Of a stretch of 64,000 bases of DNA, positions 18,601 through 27,735 are shown piece after piece (the stretch's first letter is position 1; every line of letters begins with the position of its first letter). The notes beneath the pieces are model-generated. The model worked only from the letters and a program-made list of their open reading frames with translations, did no database searches and was not told the origin of the DNA. The stretch comes from Bacteroidales bacterium (GTDB taxonomy: Bacteria; Bacteroidota; Bacteroidia; Bacteroidales; F082), in NCBI GenBank assembly GCA_016291135.1, contig JAEFAE010000001.1:186001-250000 (forward strand). The letters are read 5' to 3'. The translations under genes were made by a program, and so were the position numbers.

Positions 18601-20049
18601 GCCTTCAGCACCAGGATAGGCATTGCCACCATATTGCATACGGTTACCATCCTTCCAGTAACCACGCAGCAGGTTGTAGGTTTCAGCAGCGTTGCGCGGG
18701 TCGCCAAGGTGGTCGCCCGTGTTGTTGTGATAGAGGAAGCGGCGCATACCGAAACGCTCATCGTCCACAATACCGTTGCCGAAGTTCACACCATTGATGG
18801 ACTCGTCGCAGAGTTGCACCTTATTAATAGTGTCGTACACAACCTCCGTAGTGTCGTGGGTAACGGGATCGATCACATAGCTCACATTCACCGTGAAGCT
18901 GTACTTGGGGTTGTCGAGAAGGTCAGGGTCCATGTAGGGGCCTTGGAAGAAGTCGACACCGACCGCCGGAGGCTGGTCGCCGTAGGCTTCCGGTTCACCG
19001 CTACCGTCAACGGCGTTACCATTGTAGCCGTATCCCAGACCACGCTGGACGTCGCAACCTACATAGTCGTCCCAACCATGACCGAGGTCCACATCCGTCC
19101 AAGGGCAGAAGTAGGTGCCCTTGAGGATGTAGGTGGAACGGTTGATGATCTCATACGAGCAGAAGGTCATGTTGTTGATTTCGTCGTTGGTGGCGAAACC
19201 GAAGGCTTGACCACGTACCTCAATACCAATCGGAGAACCGTCGGATTCGGTGTGGGCATTACCTTTGTCATTGAAAACCCACCAAAGGGTTTGGTCGCCC
19301 TTCAGCACTTGGTCGGCGAGGATGGAACCATGCACCGTACCATCGTACTCCTCTTCCATGGTCGGAGTCTTGGTGTGGCAAAGCACGTTGTCGATGTCAT
19401 AGTAGGGATAGTCACCCGCATTAGGTTCATAGTCACCATTGCCGTTCTGGTCGTAGAAAGGTGCCAGGAAGCGGCTCACGCCAGTCGTTCCAAAACCATC
19501 GGGATGGGCAGGCCATTCCAAGATGCTGTTGGGAATGACGTAGCCGTCCTCTTGGTTGATCCCATTACCGTCGAAGTGCAACAGGAACTCATCCACCTCA
19601 GCACGGGTGATCTTGAAGATACGGTCCCACTGGGCGCAGGTAACATCGTCAATAGAGGCACCCTGGATGGTCAAAGGTCCCGTCCAGAAGTCGTTACCAT
19701 CCTGGCGGAAACGGACGGCAGCACATTTCAACTGGTTGTTGACGTCAACACCAGCAATCCAAAGTGAGCCGGCAAACAGAGAAGTAGCAGAACCGTTTGC
19801 AGGAACGTAATACTTGGAACCGGTACCCGAAGGAAGGTCCCACCACATATCACCACCTGCATTAATACGCGTTCTGACGTTGTTGATGTTCAACCACTCG
19901 AAAGCGGAGGAAGGTGAACATCCGGCTGTAGTCTGCTTCAAGGCACGGTGGCCACCGTCCTTTTGACCGACATACATCTCAGCCTTTGCGGAAGTTGTGG
20001 CGCCCGCAATGAGGAGCGCGACAAACAATAAACGTACTATATTCTTCAT
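15610..20049 (-). CDS. Large (1479 aa) secreted protein with T9SS-type C-terminal domain
   Basis: Signal peptide; C-term VVPNPYYAYSTYEKNALNNKVKITNLPNNCVVTIYNIAGTKIRQF..VASGFYLIHVKDN. Confidence 0.8.
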   Translation of the reverse strand: MKNIVRLLFVALLIAGATTSAKAEMYVGQKDGGHRALKQTTAGCSPSSAFEWLNINNVRTRINAGGDMWWDLPSGTGSKYYVPANGSATSLFAGSLWIAGVDVNNQLKCAAVRFRQDGNDFWTGPLTIQGASIDDVTCAQWDRIFKITRAEVDEFLLHFDGNGINQEDGYVIPNSILEWPAHPDGFGTTGVSRFLAPFYDQNGNGDYEPNAGDYPYYDIDNVLCHTKTPTMEEEYDGTVHGSILADQVLKGDQTLWWVFNDKGNAHTESDGSPIGIEVRGQAFGFATNDEINNMTFCSYEIINRSTYILKGTYFCPWTDVDLGHGWDDYVGCDVQRGLGYGYNGNAVDGSGEPEAYGDQPPAVGVDFFQGPYMDPDLLDNPKYSFTVNVSYVIDPVTHDTTEVVYDTINKVQLCDESINGVNFGNGIVDDERFGMRRFLYHNNTGDHLGDPRNAAETYNLLRGYWKDGNRMQYGGNAYPGAEGTVGPDCDFMFPGDTDPCNWGTAGIPPGDGFNLNGKYWTEETAGNQPNDRRFMQSAGPFTLQPGAVNYITFGVPWARATSGGPFASVELLRVTDDKCQALFDNCFKVIDGPNAPDLSIRELDQKLIIYLSNSPISNNYKEGYEEIDPEIPELRPDDSTGAMYADRYYRFEGYKVYQLVNGEVGADELNDNNKARLVFQCDVKNTVTRLVNYEFDNSIGANVPSLKVDGGDAGITHSFVVTEDKFSTTENPALVNHKTYYFMAVAYAYNNFFPYSQEPGIINGLYGQMKPYLEGRKNIACYSAVPHKIVNGTVLNCEYGDKPSITRLVGQGNGGNELELTQESIDELFNGKKLANSYDENGKKVVFGHPDYPIIYHPTYKVGYGPLDVKIVDPLNVKTTDYELWFDTLFSVYSHGVTTNQSVMGDSAERMASHWFLKDLNSDEPAVMSDTTTVYTNEQMFVDRGISVSITQQYPVGPVLVGSILDNNAWKPTKEVVTPRSGLIVSSLTFQDSTNRWMDGIRDKDIPGSVLNWIRSGTYIDQDDKANADFNMTINTPYDPGEHFEKIANRTWAPFNLCSFEKQGFSTNPGPVAVGLARSPQYYPRIASVDIVLTADRSKWTRCPVVEMCMDNTLSEGNAKRFFLRRHASVDKDGNPTSVDWKTHPDQGSDDPEAANYIAAQGMGWFPGYAIDVESGARLNIIFGEDSYCEDLNGRDMQFNPPALLKATIEEMYGDYSQNYDPSIFRQIDGDPVMGGKHFVYIMGMDKPTGIESEFDHIDFNSPAYDGGAHSYHVLRELEEIASGYQNTVKEYFWRTCMYVGMPMAVEGTQWLAPGNDAKVRIRVSKPYDKGYYNGVELDSVPADLDINNMYPKYRFSIEGLNPSYNDPVKTESDLDLITVVPNPYYAYSTYEKNALNNKVKITNLPNNCVVTIYNIAGTKIRQFRKDNEEPSLDWDLTNFANTPVASGFYLIHVKDNVSGGERTVKFFGAMRQIDLNTF

Positions 20050-20083
20050 ATTATATGTGATTATTCGTTAATACCAGCGGTCA

Positions 20084-23000
20084 TTAGAAGTTAAAGCTTG
20101 CACCAACCTTGATCTGACGCGGGGTAGCATAGCGGCCACCGTTGTTCACATAGAGCTGATACATCTGGATGAAACTCTCAGGATCCAACTGCTGACGAAT
20201 CTCGTTCCGATACTTCGGAGAAGTGAGGTAACCGTCATCATCGGCGTTACCCGTAGCCGGATACACACTCAAGATGTTCTTTGCGTTGAGCAAGTTGGAA
20301 ATCGTGACATAGACGTTGAAGTAGGCTTCACGTCCCGTCTTGCCTTCCTTATTGCCACCCAAGGTGAAGTAGAAGTCCTTGTCGGCACGGAGGTCCACCT
20401 TGAAGGAAGCAGGCATTCTAGAACCGAAGTAGGTACCTTCGAGCAGGTTGCTACCACCGGAGATCGGTGAGGAAACCGTACGGGAGGCCGTGTAAGGCGT
20501 ACCGGAACCACCGGTGACCGTCATGGAGACACCGGCGTTGGCCAGGATCTGGAGCGGAGCCTTGCCTGACTTTTCACGCTTGATAACCGGGCCATCGTAC
20601 TTCTTGCCAGAACCAAAGCGGTAGTCCACATTCAAACTGAAGTTGTGACGACGGTCGGTACCGGTCGGGAAGGTGGATCTCAGGTTCGGCACACCAGCGT
20701 TGATCAAAGCGGCAGCCGTGGTGGTGGAGGAACCGGTCATGTTGGCATACTGCAAAGTATAGCTGGCACGAACACGGACGTTCTTCGTTCTACGGAGGTC
20801 ATACTCGGCGGTCAAACCCTTGATGGTACCGAAGTCGAGGTTGCTGAAGGAGGAATAATCCTTAGGATAGGCACCCGTGAGACGGTACATCTGGATCATG
20901 TTGCGCACCTCATTGTAGTAGGCCGTGATGGTGAGCGAAGAGGTGTTGGTCAGTTTCTGGGTGAAACCGAGTTCATAGTCAACCGTCTGCATCGGCTTCA
21001 GGTTGGGGTTGGCCAAGGTGCCGGACACATCGTTGAAGTAGTAGTAGGTCAACGGGTTGATGAAGAATGAACTGGAAGGACGCTGGGTCAACACATCATA
21101 GTGTGCGAAGAACAGGGCCTCGTCGGAAATCGGGAAGGAGAAGGAGATACGCGGCATGAAGTTCCACTGAGGTTCATAATCCTCGAAGGAATTGATGTCG
21201 ACACGCTGCTGATCGGGATTGACCAACCAAGGCGAAATACCGCTACCTTTGTCGAGCACGGTGGGAGAAGCAATCAAGGCACCAGCGGCATTGTACCAGT
21301 TTTGGCCCTGACGGTAACCCACGATCTCGTTGATGTCACTGACTTTATTGACATAGATGGCGAAGTCGTCGCCGATGTTGCTCGGAACCGGGACCCATTC
21401 ATCCGTATTCTTAATATGGATCTGGCCATTATTGCGGAGATCACCGACTTTTACATAATCATAGAGGATGAAAGGATCCTTCAACACCTTCTGGTTGGCA
21501 TCGAAACGGTCGGCACGGACACCGATCTGGAAGATCAGGTCTTTGAAAGCGAACTTGTCTTGAATGTAACCGGCGGTGTAGATCGGCTGGCTGGCAGCAA
21601 CGGGACGGGTGTGGAAGGTCATTCCGTTGGCATCCGTCATCGTCTCGTTGAAGAAGTCTTCCATGCTGGGATGCTCGTTCCAGCGATGCTTGTGGCCGTC
21701 GAACGAGTAGCCGTAATAAGAGACATACATGTTGCCGTCGCGGGTAAGTTCCTCGGGAGAGAACATGTTGATGTTAAGACCACCTCTGACATAGCCTTTC
21801 TTCAGCTGTCCGGTGGGGGTATAGTACATGATGGAATTGTCGTTGAAGTCGTAGGAGTCCATCAGGATATATTCGGTACCAGTCACCGGCAGACCCATGG
21901 CTGCACGCAGGTTGGCATCGAACACATACTGCTCGTCGGCATTGTAGTAACGATGGTACCATACCGTATCGACAAATCCGTCGTGGCTGATGGCATAGGG
22001 ATCGCTCATGTCGAGCTCACGGATATGGGCATTCACCAAGCTACGCATCAAGGTCCAGTAATTGCTGCTATAGCTCATGGCGCTGGAATTGCGCTGCTCA
22101 TACTGGAAACCAAGCTTGATTTCGTGTGAGCTTTCGCCCTTACCCACGGTCATGGAAGCATTGACGTTCACGGCGAACTGGTCGCTGACGTTCTTGCTGT
22201 AGTTTGACATCAAGGTACCGGGAGCGGCATACAAACCATAGATGGCTCTTGGAGAGTCACCGTTCAACAGGGCGCCACCCAACATCAGGTTCGAGAAGTT
22301 GTCGTAATAATATTGGGAACCATAACCGCCATACAATTCATAGTAGTTTTCCGTATAGCGGGCCAACAGCGGGTTGAACTGGGAAGCATGGAATTCGACG
22401 AGGGTGTCGTGATCCCAGGTGTTCAGCACCCACACGTTGTTGAAGTTTTGGGGGTTGGATGCATCGCCATCGACCGTAACGCCCGTCGCATTGCCCAACT
22501 CGAAGGTGGGTTCCTTATAGGTGATGTAACGACCCAGGTTGCCATAGGCAAAGAGATTGTCCCAAAGATCGGGGTCTCCGTCTTCACCGGAAGCACGGGT
22601 GTAGTCGGCTTGAATGCTATAATAGAAGTTGCGGATCAGGGACGGGCTGTCGGCAGCCGTGGGGAAACGCTGTGTGAAACGCACATAGCCACGGGCGGTC
22701 TGGCTCGTACTGATCGAGTTCTTCTGGGTGTTGAAATAGGAGTATGAAGAGGCAAAGTCGTGACCATACCAACGATAGAACGAACCACCGATGGTCAAGT
22801 TGATGGTCTCCGTGGTACGGACGTTGATGTTGCCCGAGAAGTTCATACTGTAGTTGCTGGTGTTGGTGGAGAACCTGGAATACTCCAGATCGTTCTTCTT
22901 GGTGTAGGAAGCCAGCTGATAGGTACCGGAACCGATACCGGAAAGGATCAGCGGGTTCTTCTCAATACGATCCTGCCAGGCATCCGTAGCAGTGTAGAAT

Positions 23001-23854
23001 CCCGTGGCGGACAGGGCACCGATCTTGTTGTAGGAGATATCACCGGCGAGGAAGAAACCAAGCAATGCGGTCTCCGCCTGCTTGCCCTTGATCAACGGAC
23101 CTTGGATGCTGAAGCCCAAACGGCTGCGGCCATAGCCTTCCACCGAGGTTTCAAGTTCCAAACCGGCACCGAAGGTACGGCTGGGGCCCTTCGTGGTCAA
23201 GTTGATGATACCACCCATGGCGTCACCGTACATGGCCGGGGTACCACCCAAGATAACGTCCACCTGGTCGATGGCGCTTTGGGGCACGCTGGCACTACCG
23301 ATGACCTTCACACCGTCGATGTAGTAGACGGCGCTTTCACGAGAACCACGGACGCTACCGACCTCACCGTCCACAGAAACAACGCCACCCACGGTAGAGG
23401 CGACGCCCGAAGCGGAACGGTTCGGCAACTTGGCAATTTCCTCTGCCGTAATGGACGCACCGGAAGTGGTGTTGTCCTTCGAGATCAGAGGCACTTCGTA
23501 ATCGATGACGGTGACCTCAGTCAAGCTGATGGCGCCACTGGTCATCTTGATGTTCCAATCGGTGATCTTGTTGGCCGGAATAATGATGCCGTTCAAGACA
23601 TAATTGTTGTAGCCCACAAAGGTCGCCTTCAAATCATACGTTCCCGGAGGAATCGGGTTGATGTCGTAGTTACCATCGAAATCCGAAGTCGCGCCACCAA
23701 TCATCGTTCCACCTTTCTCGAGGACGATGTTCGCGAATGATACGGGCTGACCCGTTTCATCGGTAACCTTTCCTTTGAGTCGTCCTTGCTGTGCGAAAGC
23801 AAGCGTACATGTTGCCAACACAATCGCAAGGGTCATTAGTAAATTTCTAAACAT
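20084..23854 (-). CDS. TonB-dependent receptor with carboxypeptidase-like regulatory N-terminal domain
   Basis: GRLKGKVTDETGQPVSFANIVLEKGG..; plug motifs VRGSRESAVYYIDGVKV, YGDAMGGIINLTTK; C-terminal beta strand ending NF. Confidence 0.92.
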   Translation of the reverse strand: MFRNLLMTLAIVLATCTLAFAQQGRLKGKVTDETGQPVSFANIVLEKGGTMIGGATSDFDGNYDINPIPPGTYDLKATFVGYNNYVLNGIIIPANKITDWNIKMTSGAISLTEVTVIDYEVPLISKDNTTSGASITAEEIAKLPNRSASGVASTVGGVVSVDGEVGSVRGSRESAVYYIDGVKVIGSASVPQSAIDQVDVILGGTPAMYGDAMGGIINLTTKGPSRTFGAGLELETSVEGYGRSRLGFSIQGPLIKGKQAETALLGFFLAGDISYNKIGALSATGFYTATDAWQDRIEKNPLILSGIGSGTYQLASYTKKNDLEYSRFSTNTSNYSMNFSGNINVRTTETINLTIGGSFYRWYGHDFASSYSYFNTQKNSISTSQTARGYVRFTQRFPTAADSPSLIRNFYYSIQADYTRASGEDGDPDLWDNLFAYGNLGRYITYKEPTFELGNATGVTVDGDASNPQNFNNVWVLNTWDHDTLVEFHASQFNPLLARYTENYYELYGGYGSQYYYDNFSNLMLGGALLNGDSPRAIYGLYAAPGTLMSNYSKNVSDQFAVNVNASMTVGKGESSHEIKLGFQYEQRNSSAMSYSSNYWTLMRSLVNAHIRELDMSDPYAISHDGFVDTVWYHRYYNADEQYVFDANLRAAMGLPVTGTEYILMDSYDFNDNSIMYYTPTGQLKKGYVRGGLNINMFSPEELTRDGNMYVSYYGYSFDGHKHRWNEHPSMEDFFNETMTDANGMTFHTRPVAASQPIYTAGYIQDKFAFKDLIFQIGVRADRFDANQKVLKDPFILYDYVKVGDLRNNGQIHIKNTDEWVPVPSNIGDDFAIYVNKVSDINEIVGYRQGQNWYNAAGALIASPTVLDKGSGISPWLVNPDQQRVDINSFEDYEPQWNFMPRISFSFPISDEALFFAHYDVLTQRPSSSFFINPLTYYYFNDVSGTLANPNLKPMQTVDYELGFTQKLTNTSSLTITAYYNEVRNMIQMYRLTGAYPKDYSSFSNLDFGTIKGLTAEYDLRRTKNVRVRASYTLQYANMTGSSTTTAAALINAGVPNLRSTFPTGTDRRHNFSLNVDYRFGSGKKYDGPVIKREKSGKAPLQILANAGVSMTVTGGSGTPYTASRTVSSPISGGSNLLEGTYFGSRMPASFKVDLRADKDFYFTLGGNKEGKTGREAYFNVYVTISNLLNAKNILSVYPATGNADDDGYLTSPKYRNEIRQQLDPESFIQMYQLYVNNGGRYATPRQIKVGASFNF

Positions 23855-23902
23855 ACCTTGTAATTTTATGTTATACTGCTTTTAAATGCATTAAAAAGAC
23901 TT

Positions 23903-23910
23903 CAAAAGTA
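23903..23910 (-). promoter_or_regulatory. Bacteroidetes -7 box TACTTTTG
   Basis: CAAAAGTA on + strand, about 50 nt upstream of the TBDR ATG. Confidence 0.5.
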
Positions 23911-24024
23911 TAAACTTTTCGGCACGCACACAAGAAAAATCGCTTTTTAGTGCATCTTTTTTAATCATAAAATTTTTAACATTTGCTAAACACAATGAAA
24001 ATTAGCGCTTTATAAAAACGAATG

Positions 24025-24048
24025 AAGGAGGCCTCCCCTAGCCTCCTT
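24025..24048 (-). terminator. Possible terminator hairpin
   Basis: AAGGAGGCctcccctaGCCTCCTT downstream of the 24131 gene; weak U tract. Confidence 0.35.
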
Positions 24049-24130
24049 TTGGCAATTTCGTCGCAAAAAACACCTTTTTATATTAATACAGCCGTTTTTC
24101 CAGCGCCGCAAGCGCCGTTCGAAACGGCGA

Positions 24131-24382
24131 TTAATACCGCCGAAGCGACCGATTCAGCCGTCGAGCCCGCCTCCGGTCTTCGCGGATCATTTTCCTGGTT
24201 TTCGGCGCCTGTCGCTTATAATGGTCGGACTTGGCCTTGTCATAGTCCTTCCTGGCTTGGTTGGCCTGCTGCTCCATCCTCCGTTCCGCCTTACGCATGG
24301 CTTTGGTAGGACGGTCGGCACAGGAAACGGCCAACAGCAGCGAAAACAGGAACAAAACGACCAGGGCTTTCTTGGATTTCAT
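24131..24382 (-). CDS. Small, highly basic putative lipoprotein
   Basis: MKSKKALVVLFLFSLLLAVSC lipobox, then Lys/Arg-rich tail. Confidence 0.55.
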   Translation of the reverse strand: MKSKKALVVLFLFSLLLAVSCADRPTKAMRKAERRMEQQANQARKDYDKAKSDHYKRQAPKTRKMIREDRRRARRLNRSLRRY

Positions 24383-24464
24383 GGCAATGTGGTTTTCTGC
24401 TGCAAACATAACAATTTCCAACGAAAAGCCACCGTTAATGGAGCAAAAACCCTATCTTTGCGTC

Positions 24465-24914
24465 ATGAAAAAAACGATGCGTTACCTGATCCCTCTGCTG
24501 GCTGCCCTTCTGTTCCTGGGCTGCCGCCATCCCATGGTGAACCCCAACCAGCCCAACGCCATCGTCGATTTCACAATCGACTTGAGCACCCCTTCGTATT
24601 ACATCCTGAATTACGTGGGCAACTTCATGTACCTGACCTCGGACCCGCAAAGCAACAGCAGAGGCATTATCGTTTACCGCGCGTCACAAGACGAGTTCAG
24701 GGCCTACGACCGCCTACCCCCCAACGAGCCGAACACCTGTTGCCACGACGGCGTATGCTCACGACTCGTGGTGGACGGCCCCTTTGTCGTGGACAGCTGC
24801 AACCTGATCCGGTATAACATCCTCAACGGCGAGGTGTTCGACGGAGACGGCATCTATCCCCTATTTCAATACCGTACCAGCTATGGCGGGAATGTCTTGC
24901 GCATCAGCAACTAA
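24465..24914 (+). CDS. Small lipoprotein, possibly Rieske-like without cluster ligands
   Basis: MKKTMRYLIPLLAALLFLGC lipobox; GIIVYRASQDEFRAYDR..C-terminal region resembles small Bacteroidetes Rieske-domain lipoproteins. Confidence 0.55.
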   Translation: MKKTMRYLIPLLAALLFLGCRHPMVNPNQPNAIVDFTIDLSTPSYYILNYVGNFMYLTSDPQSNSRGIIVYRASQDEFRAYDRLPPNEPNTCCHDGVCSRLVVDGPFVVDSCNLIRYNILNGEVFDGDGIYPLFQYRTSYGGNVLRISN

Positions 24915-25017
24915 CCAGCTGGATATGAACGTGCTATCAAACAATTGTTGATTCTTTTCGAAATAGTGAAGACGTTTTTCGGGCTACCGGTGAAACGGTT
25001 CCCCTATTTTTGCAGGG

Positions 25018-25095
25018 TAAACCGATAAACACACGGGTTTTATTATACTGCTTGAAATCATAATGCAAAAAGAGCCTGCCACCGGCAGGCTTTTT
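25018..25095 (+). ncRNA. Candidate small RNA (promoter and terminator in a convergent intergenic region)
   Basis: TATTTTTG at 25005-25012; terminator at 25073-25096; no ORF between them. Confidence 0.3.
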
Positions 25096-25096
25096 T
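25067..25096. terminator. Bidirectional intrinsic terminator
   Basis: aaaaagAGCCTGCCaccGGCAGGCTttttt. Confidence 0.85.
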
Positions 25097-26160
25097 CATG
25101 CCTCGTCGAAAAGGTCGGACTGCCGGCGGATGGAAGCCTGATGGATGGCCTCAAAGACCGACTGGACCAGCTCGGGATCCAAACCCAATGCCTTCCCCAA
25201 GGCGATGTGGTCGGAAAGGATGGCTTTCCAGCGGTCCATCTGCACCACCGTCATCCCCGCTTGTTTCTTGAAGGCTCCGATCCGGGTGGCGATCTCCATC
25301 CTTCGAGCCAGCAGTTGCAACAGCTCGTCATCCACATCGTCGATCTCGCCCCGCAAGGCCGAGAGCACCTGGGAATGTCCCCCCGTCTGCTTGGAACGGG
25401 GCGCCAAAGCCTCCAACAAGGCAGACAAGGCCGAAGGCGTGATCTGTTGCTGGGCGTCGGTCAGGGCGGCATCGGGATCAACGTGGCATTCCACCATGAG
25501 GCCGTCGAAGGCCAGGTCGACAGAAAGTTGGGCCACCCGCTGCAAGAGGTCGCGTCGGCCGCAGATATGGCTGATGTCGGTGATGACCGGAACGTCCAGT
25601 TGCCGCTTGAGTTCGATGGGAATCTCCCACATCGGGAAGTTGCGATAGGGCGACTCCTTATAATAATGGAAGCCGCGATGGATGCCCGCCAGGCGTTTCA
25701 GTCCCACTTTGGAAAAGCGCTCGAAAGCACCCACCCAAAGCTTGACGTCGGGCGAGACCGGGTTTTTGATGAAGACAGGGATGTCCACCCCCCGCATCGC
25801 CTCAGCCAGCTGCTGCACCGAAAAGGGATTCACCACGGTACGTGCACCAATCCACAATGCATCGATGCCATAGCGCATCGCCAACTCCAGATGGGCAGGC
25901 GTGGCCACCTCGGTGGCAACGGGAAGTCCCGCGGCCTTACCGGCCTCCTTCAACCACGACAGGCCGGCCTCGCCCGTGCCCTCAAAGGCATCGGGACGGG
26001 TACGCGGTTTCCATACGCCCCCACGCAACAGCCCCACCTGGGGAATACGCGACAGGCCCTCCACCGTGGCGTTGAGTTGGACTTCAGACTCCACGCTACA
26101 AGGGCCGGCCATCACCAATGGATGGGAAGGATGGGAGAACCAAGTGTCAAGATCTACCAT
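25096..26160 (-). CDS. Bifunctional 3-deoxy-7-phosphoheptulonate synthase / chorismate mutase
   Basis: [30 protein letters not shown]-terminal chorismate mutase-like helix [26 protein letters not shown]. Confidence 0.93.
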   Translation of the reverse strand: MVDLDTWFSHPSHPLVMAGPCSVESEVQLNATVEGLSRIPQVGLLRGGVWKPRTRPDAFEGTGEAGLSWLKEAGKAAGLPVATEVATPAHLELAMRYGIDALWIGARTVVNPFSVQQLAEAMRGVDIPVFIKNPVSPDVKLWVGAFERFSKVGLKRLAGIHRGFHYYKESPYRNFPMWEIPIELKRQLDVPVITDISHICGRRDLLQRVAQLSVDLAFDGLMVECHVDPDAALTDAQQQITPSALSALLEALAPRSKQTGGHSQVLSALRGEIDDVDDELLQLLARRMEIATRIGAFKKQAGMTVVQMDRWKAILSDHIALGKALGLDPELVQSVFEAIHQASIRRQSDLFDEA

Positions 26161-26269
26161 AACGGACGTTTTCTTCGCCGCAAAGGTAAAAAAATACGAG
26201 GATTATTCAGTAAAATTTCGTTCCTTTGCATTTTCAATCCAAGCATTCAACAACACAAAGCATAACAAC

Positions 26270-27709
26270 GTGAAAAGAGTAGAAATCAAGCAAGCCCTGT
26301 CGATGCAGGCTTCCGAAGAAGAAATCACCGTCATGGGATGGGTGCGCAACAAGCGCGGCAGCAAGAATGTGGCATTCATTGCCTTGAACGACGGATCGAC
26401 GATCAACAACCTACAGCTGGTGGTGGACCTCAATACGATCCCCGAAGAACGGCTGGCTTTGATGCACGCCGGCGCCTCGCTATGGGCCAAGGGTGTGCTG
26501 GTAGCCTCGATGGGCAGCGGCCAAGCCGTGGAGCTCTCCGTGAAGGAGATCGGCCTGTTCGGCCCCGCCAACCCCGATGAATACCCCCTGCAACCCAAGA
26601 AGCACTCCCTGGAGTTCCTGCGCGACATCGCCCACCTGCGTTTCCGCACCAATACCTTCGGCGCCGTCATGAGACTGCGTCATGCCATGGTGTTCGCCAT
26701 CCACAAGTTCTTCACCGAGCGCGGTTTCTACAACATCCACACCCCGCTGATCACCGCCTCCGACGCCGAAGGTGCCGGTGAGATGTTCCAGGTGACCACC
26801 CTCGACCTGAACAACCCGCCGCGTGACGAGCAGGGCAACATCGACTACAAGCAGGACTTCTTCGGAAGGTCCACCAACCTCACCGTATCGGGACAGCTCG
26901 AAGGCGAGCTGGCTGCCACGGCCTTGGGCAAGATCTACACCTTCGGCCCCACGTTCCGCGCCGAGAACTCCAACACCACGCGCCACCTGGCCGAGTTCTG
27001 GATGATCGAACCAGAGATGGCTTTCTACGACATCAACGACAACATGGACCTCGCCGAGGAAATGCTGAAATACCTGATCCAGTACGCCTTGGACAACAAT
27101 ATGGACGACCTGCAGTTCCTCAGCAAGCGCCTGCAAGACGAAGAGAAGGGCAAGAAAGAAGAGGAGAAATCGATGGAACTCATCAGCAAGCTGCACTTCG
27201 TGCTCGAGCATGAGTTCGTACGCCTCACCTACACCGAGGCCATCGACATCCTGCGCAACTCGAACTACAACAAGAAAGGCAAGTTCCAATATCCCGTCAC
27301 CGGCTGGGGCGTCGACCTGCAGTCGGAACATGAGCGCTACCTCGTCGAGAAGCACTTCAAGAAGCCCGTCATCCTGACCGACTACCCGAAGGAGATCAAG
27401 GCCTTCTATATGAAACAGAACGAAGACGGCAAGACCGTCCGTGCCATGGACGTGCTCTTCCCCGGCATCGGCGAGATCATCGGTGGATCGGAGCGTGAGA
27501 CCGACATCAACAAGATCCTCGACCGCATGCACGAGGTGGGCATCCCCGAGGAATCGATGAACTGGTACCTCGACAGCCGTCGCTTCGGCAGCGTACCGCA
27601 TTCAGGCTATGGCCTCGGCTTCGAGCGCCTGCTGCTTTTCATCACCGGCATGACCAACATCCGCGACGTCATCCCGTTCCCGAGAACACCGAAGAATTGT
27701 TTATATTAG
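26270..27709 (+). CDS. asnS: Asparagine-tRNA ligase (GTG start)
   Basis: [23 protein letters not shown], class II motifs [22 protein letters not shown] and [29 protein letters not shown]. Confidence 0.95.
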   Translation: MKRVEIKQALSMQASEEEITVMGWVRNKRGSKNVAFIALNDGSTINNLQLVVDLNTIPEERLALMHAGASLWAKGVLVASMGSGQAVELSVKEIGLFGPANPDEYPLQPKKHSLEFLRDIAHLRFRTNTFGAVMRLRHAMVFAIHKFFTERGFYNIHTPLITASDAEGAGEMFQVTTLDLNNPPRDEQGNIDYKQDFFGRSTNLTVSGQLEGELAATALGKIYTFGPTFRAENSNTTRHLAEFWMIEPEMAFYDINDNMDLAEEMLKYLIQYALDNNMDDLQFLSKRLQDEEKGKKEEEKSMELISKLHFVLEHEFVRLTYTEAIDILRNSNYNKKGKFQYPVTGWGVDLQSEHERYLVEKHFKKPVILTDYPKEIKAFYMKQNEDGKTVRAMDVLFPGIGEIIGGSERETDINKILDRMHEVGIPEESMNWYLDSRRFGSVPHSGYGLGFERLLLFITGMTNIRDVIPFPRTPKNCLY

Positions 27710-27735
27710 AATTCAGAATACAGAAGTAAGAAGCT

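Noticed and set aside
15631-19767. 1378-aa ORF on the + strand
   Set aside because: Fully antisense to the convincing signal-peptide and CTD-bearing protein on the minus strand; translation is low-complexity V/G/D/H-rich, as expected from codon bias.
23872-25050. Shared 11-mer TTATACTGCTT at about 23872 and 25040
   Set aside because: Too short and AT-rich; no extended similarity around it.
25901-26269. N-terminal extension of asnS
   Set aside because: Antisense to the DAHP synthase gene; a GTG start at 26270 matches the expected N-terminus.
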